Program-made: the position numbers and the translations under genes
Notes under the pieces: generated by a model
The model's input: only the letters and a program-made list of their open reading frames with translations
Databases searched by the model: none
What the model was told of the DNA's origin: nothing
From: Acidilobaceae archaeon
GTDB lineage: Archaea > Thermoproteota > Thermoprotei_A > Sulfolobales > Acidilobaceae
Direction: 5' to 3'
NCBI GenBank assembly: GCA_026985385.1
Contig: JALSQM010000014.1
Coordinates: forward strand, 1-5,141
Length of the DNA: 5,141 nucleotides
Shown: in pieces, positions 1-4,932 of the stretch
Layout of the letters: every line of letters begins with the position of its first letter
How positions within the stretch are numbered: the stretch's first letter is position 1

Positions 1-168
1 CACATTAGCGGGATAGCTAAAATGTTAACCTTAGAGGGAAACAATCGCTAAGCCCAAGGTGGCGGATCATGATAAACCAAACCACCCACACGGAAGAAAG
101 ACAATACGCAAACAATCGGAATCGAGAGTTATCCATCCACCGGCTCGAAGGAGGGGTTTAAAGGGGGT
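1..168. other. AT-richer intergenic region with no supportable gene
   Basis: This stretch is much richer in A and T than the rest of the window and lies downstream of the minus-strand symporter gene. I find no tRNA, CRISPR or convincing coding sequence. On the plus strand one frame is open from base 1 to a TAA at 49-51 (16 residues, ending EGNNR). It could be the tail of a gene entering from the left, but it is too short to call. The nine-base word AAACAATCG occurs at 39-47 and 110-118, and a related ACAATACG at 101-108. An ATCATGAT palindrome lies near 67-74. None has a function I can name. Confidence 0.6.
92..115 (-). terminator. possible pyrimidine-rich terminator of the symporter operon
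   Basis: Read on the minus strand this segment is T-rich and pyrimidine-rich (TTGTTTGCGTATTGTC followed by TTTCTTCC). It lies 54-77 bases beyond the TAA stop of the symporter. Archaeal RNA polymerase can terminate at T-rich tracts without a hairpin, so this is the best terminator candidate here. The T-runs are short and interrupted, so the call is weak. Confidence 0.22.
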
Positions 169-173
169 TTAAG
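153..173. repeat. tandem GGGGTTTAA repeat at the symporter stop codon
   Basis: GGGGTTTAA occurs at 153-161 and again at 164-172, an 11-base period. The second copy contains the symporter stop codon (TTA on the plus strand at 169-171). Each copy includes a box-A-like word (TTTAAA at 157-162, TTTAAG at 168-173). The repeat could be chance, a terminator element, or a promoter firing antisense into the symporter. The sequence does not decide. Confidence 0.4.
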
Positions 174-1632
174 TGTGTTTTTCTGGTGTTAGTGGTTGTG
201 TTTTTAGTGCTCCTGGTATTGCTAGTGGTATTGTTGATACTGTGAGGACTAGGAGTGGTGCTGGTATGTGTAGGGGTGCCTGTGTTAGTGGTGCTTTGGG
301 GCCCCACGCCGCTATTAGTGCTGCGTTGAGTGTTGTGCCTGCTAGTATGCTTGCTAGGGCTGTGGGTGCTGGTAGTCTCTTGCCCGTTGCTAGGGCTGCT
401 ATTGTTGGTGGTGCTAGTGGTAGTAGTAGTACGCTGGATGTGACGGCTAGGGCTACTATGTAGCTGACCCTAAGCCACGCAACGACCGCCATGGCAGCCG
501 CCACTGCTAGGGCGGCCGCTATGCCCCTGAGGTGGGACTCCCTGCCTGGTACTAGGTCCCTCTCGGTTGTACTCGTTATTGTTAGGAGTATGCTGTCCGC
601 CGTCGAGACGGCCGCTGCTACTATGCTTGTAAACACCAGCGCTGTGAGGGCCGGGTGCGCCAGGGCTATGAGGTCGGGTGTCACGGAGTCGATGCCGTGG
701 GGCTTCAGGGGTAGGATCCCGAGGGTGGAGCCTGCCCTGGCTAGCAGGCCTGTGAGGGTCACTAGTATGGTGTAGAGTATACCGAAGAACCCGAAGCCCC
801 TAACCATACCAGCCAGGGCGGCCTCGTCCCTGGCGATGTAGAGCCTCTGAACCACCTGTGGGTTGGTGACGGCGAAGAACACCCAGGGCGTTATGAATGC
901 TATGAAGCGCGGCAGAGGCCAGTGGCCCCCGAGGCCTAGGAGGCCCACGGACTCCAGGGCCTTGGTGACCCCGTGCCAGCCGGCGCCGCCTGCGACCCTG
1001 GCCCAGACCCAGGCTAGGAGCCCCACGGCGGCCCCCAGCATTATGAGGCCCTGGAGGGCGTCTGTCACGGCTACGCTCCACATGCCTGCGACGAGGCTCC
1101 AGGCCAGCATGACTGCTAGGGCTAGGATTATCCCGGCCTCGTAGTAGCCCCTAGACCCCCCGGCTAGGCCGGCTAGCGCCTCCCCTATACCCTTCAGCTG
1201 CCCGGCGGCGTAGGGTATCAGGGCCACTAGGTAGAGGGCGGCCGCCACCGCCCCCACGGCTCTGCTGCCGTAGAGGTCTGATAGCATCCCGCTGGGGGTC
1301 ACCCACCCCCTCTCCCTTGAGAGCCTCCAGGCCCTCCTAGAGAGCCAGGCTAGGAGCGCCATGGTGGCGGTGAAGTATGACAGCTCGAAGCCCTCCGCCC
1401 CCACGCCTGTGAAGTACGAGAACCCGACGAGGCCCACTATCATGAAGGCGCTGTAGGTCGTCGCAGCGTATGTCATGGCCGCTAGGAAGCCCCCCATCCT
1501 CCCCCCGGCTACGTAGTACTCGCGGGCGGCCCACCTGGGCCCGAGGAAGCGGCGGGTCCACACAGCCAGGGCGGTGCCGATCACTAGGTAGGCTGCCAGC
1601 ACCGCTAGGGAGGCCTCAAGCCTGGCCGCCAC
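169..1632 (-). CDS. sodium:solute symporter (SSS family, PutP/PanF-like), substrate unknown
   Basis: This 487-residue membrane transporter should use the sodium gradient to import a small solute. The length and about 13 hydrophobic segments fit the SSS family (Pfam SSF), for example residues 5-25, 47-74, 82-100, 125-150, 163-183, 185-212, 244-266, 273-297, 320-352 and four more to the C-terminus. The segment SIVAAAVSTADS (336-347) matches by eye the ninth helix of E. coli PutP, where an Ala and a Ser-Thr pair bind sodium; here these would be A340, S343 and T344. The helix-2 stretch AATTYSAF (56-63) matches the other half of the site, with Thr59 where PutP has Asp55. The GTG start at 1632 puts helix 1 at the extreme N-terminus and has GGGGGTG and GGAGG just upstream. 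It overlaps the preceding small gene by 17 bases, which suggests translational coupling. The last ~100 codons shift strongly to A-ending codons. Family is sure; proline, pantothenate or another substrate cannot be chosen. Confidence 0.93.
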   Translation of the reverse strand: MAARLEASLAVLAAYLVIGTALAVWTRRFLGPRWAAREYYVAGGRMGGFLAAMTYAATTYSAFMIVGLVGFSYFTGVGAEGFELSYFTATMALLAWLSRRAWRLSRERGWVTPSGMLSDLYGSRAVGAVAAALYLVALIPYAAGQLKGIGEALAGLAGGSRGYYEAGIILALAVMLAWSLVAGMWSVAVTDALQGLIMLGAAVGLLAWVWARVAGGAGWHGVTKALESVGLLGLGGHWPLPRFIAFITPWVFFAVTNPQVVQRLYIARDEAALAGMVRGFGFFGILYTILVTLTGLLARAGSTLGILPLKPHGIDSVTPDLIALAHPALTALVFTSIVAAAVSTADSILLTITSTTERDLVPGRESHLRGIAAALAVAAAMAVVAWLRVSYIVALAVTSSVLLLPLAPPTIAALATGKRLPAPTALASILAGTTLNAALIAAWGPKAPLTQAPLHIPAPLLVLTVSTIPLAIPGALKTQPLTPEKHT

Positions 1633-1813
1633 GCCTCCACACCCCCGATACTACCCATGCTATAGCGTAGGAGGCGACTGCGACTGCGGCCCAGTAGGTG
1701 TAGAGCACCCAGCCCCGGAGGCCTAGGGCGTAGGGGGCGAGCATGAGCAGCACTAGTACTACCCCCGCGAGAGCGGCCGCCCTCTCAGCGGCCTCGGGCC
1801 TCAACGCCCACAC
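1616..1813 (-). CDS. small two-helix membrane protein, likely symporter partner (YhdT/DUF3311-like)
   Basis: This 65-residue protein has two hydrophobic helices, about residues 12-31 and 35-58, joined by a short GLRG turn and ending in a basic tail (WRRGGQA). Its stop TGA (1616-1618) lies inside the start of the symporter gene, so the two are surely co-transcribed and probably translationally coupled. Two-helix proteins of this size (YhdT/DUF997 and DUF3311 families) are known to precede SSS transporters such as PanF in bacteria. The position and topology fit that role, but I see no diagnostic family motif. The GTG start at 1813 lies about 27 bases from a minus-strand CTTAAATA box A at 1844-1837, so the transcript should be leaderless or nearly so. 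An accessory or stabilising role is inference. Confidence 0.8.
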   Translation of the reverse strand: MWALRPEAAERAAALAGVVLVLLMLAPYALGLRGWVLYTYWAAVAVASYAIAWVVSGVWRRGGQA

Positions 1814-1818
1814 CCATG

Positions 1819-1830
1819 GAACGATCGTTC
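1819..1830. promoter_or_regulatory. perfect 12-bp palindrome, operator candidate
   Basis: GAACGATCGTTC is a perfect inverted repeat. It lies between the shared box A and the start of the minus-strand transporter operon, covering about -4 to -16 relative to the predicted minus-strand transcription start. A dimeric winged-helix protein bound here would block polymerase loading or initiation on the symporter operon. The divergent regulator gene makes it the obvious candidate binder, but this is inference. Confidence 0.5.
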
Positions 1831-1836
1831 TCCAAG

Positions 1837-1844
1837 TATTTAAG
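1837..1844. promoter_or_regulatory. shared box A (TATTTAAG / CTTAAATA) between divergent genes
   Basis: On the minus strand CTTAAATA matches the archaeal TATA-box consensus well. Its centre is about 27 bases from the GTG of the small membrane gene, predicting a leaderless transcript. On the plus strand TATTTAAG would start transcription near 1865-1868, just before the TTG at 1879 of the regulator. The same word occurs in the plus orientation before the next gene (2910-2917). One element probably serves both directions, or the minus direction mainly. Confidence 0.6.
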
Positions 1845-1878
1845 CCTTGGAGCCCTACAGCGGGGCGGGGCTGCGGGC

Positions 1879-2850
1879 TTGAGGTGGGAGCCCGACAGCG
1901 TCGACGCAGAGATAGTGGGCTACATAACCGAGAACGGGCCGACGACGCTCTCAGAGCTCGCGAGGGCCCTGGGGATGGCTAAGAGCGCCCTGTGGAGGAG
2001 GGTGAGGAGGCTCGCCGAGGCCGGCATCCTAGAGGCTAGGAGGGTGGGCGGCACCCTCATCATCTCCGCGGGCGAGCCCCGGGGGCCCCCGCCTCTTGTG
2101 AGGCTGGGCATCCTGAGGGCTAGCGAGTACCCCTACATACTCGGGCTCGCCAGGAGGCTCAGGGACCTCTTCCACTCGGTCAAGGTGCTGGTATACGACG
2201 AGGCTAGGAGGCTCGCAATAGACCTAGCCGCCGGCAGGATCCACCTAGCAATGGCGCCACTCGTATCGCTACTACTAGCCCACAGGCTCAGCGGTGGGGC
2301 CGTCCACGTAGTAGGGGGAGGCAGCGGCGGTGGGGCCGTGATAGCATGGAACCGCGATGGAGGCACGGGGCACGCGACCACTATGGCGTCCAGCATGGAG
2401 CTATGCGCCGAGCTACACGGGCTCCCCGGCCCCCGGAGGTACGCTTCAAGCGGCGAGGAGCTACTAGCCCTACTAGCCCGGGGCAGGGTTGGAGCCGCGG
2501 CCCTCTGGGAGCCCTACGCCTCCAGGGCCGCCAGGGCGGGGTTCGAGGTCGAGGACTGCGGCCTCCCCGTGTGCTGCCTCCTCGGCGCCCACAGGAGCCT
2601 GGAGCCCCTCTACCCCAAGATAGCGGCCGCCATGGAGGAGAGCGTCTCAGAGGCTAGGAGGGGGGAGTGGGATCCCCAGGCCTACTCCAGCCTAACAGGG
2701 ATCCCCGCCGTCGAGGCCGAGGAGACGGCTAGGCGCTACACCCTCCTAGAGGAGCCCCCCATCAGCGAGGTCGAGAGGGCGTGGGACTCCATCTCCAGGG
2801 CCGCCGTCCCCCCGAGGAGCCTGGGGGACCTAATGCCGCTACACGCCTAG
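1879..2850 (+). CDS. one-component regulator: winged HTH fused to an NMT1/THI5-like solute-binding domain
   Basis: From the TTG at 1879 the protein has 323 residues. Residues ~6-63 form a winged helix-turn-helix: helix 1 VDAEIVGYITENG, then TLSELARALGM, a recognition helix AKSALWRRVRRLAEAG and a wing ILEARRVGGTLII. After a Pro-rich linker, residues ~74-305 resemble a type II periplasmic binding protein of the NMT1/THI5 class: VRLGILRASEYP, then LAAGRIHLAMAPLVSLL, a Gly-rich stretch, TMASSMELCAEL, and GRVGAAALWEPYASRAARAGF. There is no signal peptide, so the domain is cytoplasmic and probably senses a ligand, as in LysR-type regulators. Four cysteines include a Cys-Cys pair (232-233). An ATG in frame at 1816 would add 21 residues but lies upstream of the only box A (1837-1844) and two bases from the divergent GTG, so I prefer 1879. 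The gene is divergent from the symporter operon, its likely target. Fold assignment is good; the ligand is unknown. Confidence 0.85.
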   Translation: MRWEPDSVDAEIVGYITENGPTTLSELARALGMAKSALWRRVRRLAEAGILEARRVGGTLIISAGEPRGPPPLVRLGILRASEYPYILGLARRLRDLFHSVKVLVYDEARRLAIDLAAGRIHLAMAPLVSLLLAHRLSGGAVHVVGGGSGGGAVIAWNRDGGTGHATTMASSMELCAELHGLPGPRRYASSGEELLALLARGRVGAAALWEPYASRAARAGFEVEDCGLPVCCLLGAHRSLEPLYPKIAAAMEESVSEARRGEWDPQAYSSLTGIPAVEAEETARRYTLLEEPPISEVERAWDSISRAAVPPRSLGDLMPLHA

Positions 2851-2875
2851 GGATTACTGATCCGCTAGAGTAATA
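2851..2875 (+). terminator. hairpin just after the regulator stop, possible terminator
   Basis: ATTACT (2853-2858) and AGTAAT (2869-2874) form a 6-bp stem around a 10-base loop, starting three bases after the TAG stop of the regulator. Flanking GG and CC could extend the stem past a bulged A. No T-run follows. It could equally be an operator for the downstream promoter. Confidence 0.3.
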
Positions 2876-2878
2876 CCT

Positions 2879-2892
2879 ACCAATTAACTGGT
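2879..2892. promoter_or_regulatory. imperfect 14-bp palindrome upstream of a promoter
   Basis: ACCAATTAACTGGT is symmetrical except for one base pair (ACCA-A-TTAA-C-TGGT). It ends 17 bases before the box A at 2910, a position suited to an activator or repressor. A second small inverted repeat, AGGG-cgtaa-CCCT (2898-2910), abuts the box A. No regulator can be assigned. Confidence 0.35.
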
Positions 2893-2909
2893 GCAACAGG
2901 GCGTAACCC

Positions 2910-2917
2910 TATTTAAG
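2910..2917 (+). promoter_or_regulatory. box A promoter element (TATTTAAG) of the hypothetical gene
   Basis: TATTTAAG lies about 80 bases before the ATG at 2997, predicting transcription from about 2937-2941 and a leader of 55-60 bases. It repeats the same eight bases found before the regulator. It is the only AT-rich hexamer of this kind in the intergenic region and sits at the expected place for the only downstream gene. Confidence 0.55.
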
Positions 2918-2964
2918 GCCCGCGAACACCCGTACCACGTGAGGGGCCAGTAGCCTACGTAGAG

Positions 2965-2997
2965 ATGCAAAAACCGAGACGCGGGTGCGAGCTGTGA
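2965..2997 (+). CDS. possible 10-codon leader ORF (MQKPRRGCEL)
   Basis: An ATG at 2965, some 25 bases after the predicted transcription start, opens a 10-residue frame that closes with TGA at 2995-2997. That stop overlaps the ATG of the next gene by one base (TGATG), the classic arrangement for translational re-initiation. There is no clear ribosome binding site before it. It may be accidental in a region this short. Confidence 0.25.
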   Translation: MQKPRRGCEL

Positions 2998-3515
2998 TGG
3001 GACTCTCCGGCCCCCGCGGGGGGGCTGCAGGCGGGATAGGCAGGGGCCTCAGGGCGCTCCTGAAGGTGGAGCAGACCAGCCTAGAGGGTGGGATCCCCAA
3101 GGCGGCCCCGCGGGGCAGCAGCCCTCCCGGGGGGCGGGAGCCCCTCGAGAACCCCTACATCTCCTTCATAGTGCCTAGGATGGACGGCAAGCTCAGCTCG
3201 AGGCTCCTAGGCGATAACGTCTGGATAGCCAGGCTGAAGCTTAGGGCTCTGAAGAGGGAGTCCAAGGCGGGCGCTGATGTGGACTACGTGCTCGCTAGGA
3301 TAGTAGAGGTCCACCACGTCAACGGCCACCCGGTCTACGCCTCCCTCCGCGTGAGGGAGGTTGAGCTCCGGATCCTCGCGGTCGATGGGAGGGTCGGGGT
3401 GGCGCTTGTGAGGCCGGATGGGGGCCTCATAGGCAGGATAGCGCTCGACGAGGCCCTCAAACTCCCCCGGGGCCAGGCCCTGGTATACACGCTCAGAACC
3501 CCCCTCCCCAAATAG
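2997..3515 (+). CDS. unrecognised 172-residue protein with low-complexity N-terminus
   Basis: I do not recognise this protein. Residues 1-50 are rich in Gly, Pro and Arg and are probably disordered. Residues ~52-172 look like a compact mixed fold starting NPYISFIVPRMDG, with likely strands at VWIARLKLRAL, YVLARIVEVHHVNG, YASLRVREVELRILAVDG and VGVALVRPDGGLIGRIAL. There is no signal peptide, membrane helix or metal-binding cysteine motif (no Cys at all). Codon use (AGG, ATA, CTA, CTC) matches the neighbours and supports coding. I chose the ATG at 2997 because GGGTG at 2983-2987 gives a proper ribosome-site spacing; GTG codons at 2985 and 2994 are in frame and possible. If the N-terminal tail is not real, a start within the first ~60 codons (GTG near 3066 or 3171) is conceivable. 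It has its own promoter and stands alone between the regulator and guaB. Confidence 0.7.
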   Translation: MGLSGPRGGAAGGIGRGLRALLKVEQTSLEGGIPKAAPRGSSPPGGREPLENPYISFIVPRMDGKLSSRLLGDNVWIARLKLRALKRESKAGADVDYVLARIVEVHHVNGHPVYASLRVREVELRILAVDGRVGVALVRPDGGLIGRIALDEALKLPRGQALVYTLRTPLPK

Positions 3516-3549
3516 TGGCTGGAGCCGCTGACGAGGCATAGCAGGCCCG

Positions 3550-3567
3550 AGGGCCCCCTAGGGCCCT
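3550..3567 (+). terminator. GC hairpin between the hypothetical gene and guaB
   Basis: AGGGCCC (3550-3556) and GGGCCCT (3561-3567) form a perfect 7-bp stem with a CCTA loop, 34 bases after the upstream stop codon. There is no T-run after it, so as an archaeal terminator it is only a possibility. The word GGCCCGAGG occurs just before it (3544-3552) and again at 3584-3592. Confidence 0.3.
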
Positions 3568-3599
3568 GTGAGGTCTCCGCGCGGGCCCGAGGCAGCCCC

Positions 3600-3605
3600 C
3601 TTAAC
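3600..3605 (+). promoter_or_regulatory. weak box-A-like element before guaB
   Basis: CTTAAC inside a run of C residues is the only AT-containing word of this type in the 127-base gap. It lies about 40 bases before the GTG start, which predicts a leader of roughly 17 bases. The match to consensus is partial and no purine-rich BRE precedes it, so guaB might also be read through from the gene upstream. Confidence 0.3.
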
Positions 3606-3630
3606 CCCCCGTGAAGGCCAGCTCCTCCTT

Positions 3631-3636
3631 GGGGTG
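3631..3636 (+). promoter_or_regulatory. ribosome binding site of guaB (GGGGTG)
   Basis: GGGGTG, complementary to the archaeal 16S rRNA 3' end, stands six bases before the GTG at 3643. It decides the start, because no in-frame ATG lies upstream and the FDDV motif follows within ten residues. Confidence 0.6.
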
Positions 3637-3642
3637 CCCTGA

Positions 3643-4932
3643 GTGGGTGGAGTCGCCGGCGAGTTCCTGTCGTTCGACGATGTAGTCATAGTCCCCGGCG
3701 AGGCTAGGGTAGAGCCTTCCCTAGTCGATGTAACCGGTAGGATAAGCGTTGGTAGGCCCCTCTCCGTGCCCGTCGCCTCGGCCCCCATGGACACGGTGAC
3801 CGGGTGGAGGCTCGCGGTCCTCCTCGCGAGGGCGGGTGCCATAGGGGTTATACACAGGAACATGAGCGTCGAGGAGCAGGTGGCCGAGGTTAGGAGGGTC
3901 AAGGAGTCTCCCCCCTCGATATGGGCTGAGGTCGCCAAGGCGGGTCCCGGGGAGTCGTTCGAGGACGTCATGCTTAGAATGGAGGAGCTGGGGGTGGGCG
4001 CCGCCCTAGTCGTTGACTCGAGGGGGTTCCACGGCGTCTACCTCGCCCCCGGGGTTGACGCCGCCCTCTGGGCTGGTAAGGCTGAGGCCGTGAGGATCCT
4101 ATACGAGACGGTCAAGCCCCTACCCACCGTCGACGATTGGGGGAGGCTCGCCGTCGCAGCGGCTGTTAGCCCCTTCGACCTCAGGAGGGCTAGGGCCCTA
4201 GAGGAGGCGGGTGTAGACGTGATAGTCGTTGACGTGGCCCACCTACACAACTCAAACGCTATCCAGGCCCTCTCCAGGCTCGTGAAGGAGGTCTCAGCCG
4301 ACGTGGTGGCCGGCAACATAGGCACCCGGGAAGCCGCCCTCGACGTGCTATCGAGGGCGGAGGGGGTGGCCGGCCTGAGGGTTGGGATATCGAGTGGAAG
4401 CATATGCAAGACAGGCGAGGTGGCCGGGGCCTCGGTCCCCACGCTCCAGGCCGTGCTCAACGCTAGGAGCGCCCTCGAGGAGCTGGGGCTCGCTGGTAGG
4501 ATCCCGATAGTAGCTGACGGCGGGATTAGGGGGCCGGGCGACGCTGCCAAGGCGGTAATAGCCGGGGCCTCGGCGGTGATGGGGGGCAGGATATTCGCTG
4601 GCACCGAGGAGGCCGCGGCCCCGAAGGTCAGGGTGGGGGATAGGCTCTACAAGCCCTACAGGGGCATGGCCTCGCGGGGGGCCATGGAGGCAAGGTTCGC
4701 GGCCGATAGGTACTCGAGGCCGAGTAAGGCCATAGAGGAGGGGGTCGAGGGCCTCGTACCCTATAGGGGCAGCGCCCTAGGCGTCGTAGCCGAGATGGCC
4801 GCGGGCCTCCAGGCCGCCCTAGGCTATGCTGGGGCCTCGAGCCTGAGGGAGGCCTGGGAGAGGGGGAGGCTGGCCAGGGTAACGCCTGCCGGTAGGGGCG
4901 AGGTGAGGCCGCACGACGTCATACTAGGCTAG
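3643..4932 (+). CDS. guaB: IMP dehydrogenase family enzyme with shortened CBS region
   Basis: IMP dehydrogenase oxidises IMP to XMP with NAD in the cytoplasm, the committed step to GMP. The 429 residues show the family order: FLSFDDVVIVPG (8-19), APMDTVT (47-53), IHRNMSVEEQ (70-79), AGNIGT (223-228), catalytic loop GSICKT with Cys255, ADGGIR (291-296), YRGMAS (339-344), flap DRY with Arg356-Tyr357, EGVEGLVPYRGS (366-377), GYAGASSL, RVTPAG and a C-terminal PHDV. The usual pair of CBS domains (about 115-130 residues) is replaced by only ~78 residues (90-167), of which SFEDVMLRMEELGVGAALVV looks like one CBS unit. Other deviations: DVAHLHN (197-203) instead of DTAHGHS, GISSGSICKTGEV instead of GIGPGSICTTRIV, and EVRPHD instead of ESHPHD. 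The Arg-Tyr flap argues for dehydrogenase over GMP reductase; a divergent GuaB paralogue with another purine substrate is possible. The stop codon overlaps that of convergent glnA. Confidence 0.85.
   Translation: MGGVAGEFLSFDDVVIVPGEARVEPSLVDVTGRISVGRPLSVPVASAPMDTVTGWRLAVLLARAGAIGVIHRNMSVEEQVAEVRRVKESPPSIWAEVAKAGPGESFEDVMLRMEELGVGAALVVDSRGFHGVYLAPGVDAALWAGKAEAVRILYETVKPLPTVDDWGRLAVAAAVSPFDLRRARALEEAGVDVIVVDVAHLHNSNAIQALSRLVKEVSADVVAGNIGTREAALDVLSRAEGVAGLRVGISSGSICKTGEVAGASVPTLQAVLNARSALEELGLAGRIPIVADGGIRGPGDAAKAVIAGASAVMGGRIFAGTEEAAAPKVRVGDRLYKPYRGMASRGAMEARFAADRYSRPSKAIEEGVEGLVPYRGSALGVVAEMAAGLQAALGYAGASSLREAWERGRLARVTPAGRGEVRPHDVILG

Noticed and set aside
16..70. 17-codon minus-strand frame beginning ATGATCCGC in the left intergenic region
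   Set aside because: Too short, with no ribosome site and no codon bias of the kind seen in the real genes.
173..775. Two open frames of 96 and 94 codons on the plus strand opposite the symporter
   Set aside because: They lie antisense to conserved transmembrane segments and their Ser/Val/Gly/Ala-rich composition is what the complement of A-ending symporter codons gives.
2291..2339. Direct repeat GCGGTGGGGCCGT at 2291-2303 and 2327-2339 in the regulator gene
   Set aside because: The copies are in frame and encode similar Gly-Gly-Ala-Val stretches in a glycine-rich loop; codon bias is enough to explain it.
2994..3064. Possible C/D box sRNA (GTGATGG ... CTGA)
   Set aside because: The C box is imperfect, no D'/C' pair lies between, and the spacing of about 70 bases is long for an archaeal C/D RNA; the segment is better explained as a gene start.
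2985..3150. Very GC-rich start of the hypothetical gene as a structured RNA (SRP or RNase P RNA)
   Set aside because: I could not find the conserved core motifs of either RNA on either strand.
3207..3971. Minus-strand open frames of 110 and 137 codons opposite the hypothetical gene and guaB
   Set aside because: The plus-strand frames have the genome's codon style, ribosome sites and, for guaB, clear motifs; the minus frames show no recognisable protein.
4038..4604. 188-codon open frame on the minus strand inside guaB
   Set aside because: It is a shadow of the IMP dehydrogenase frame, a common effect in GC-rich coding DNA; the plus-strand frame carries all the family motifs.
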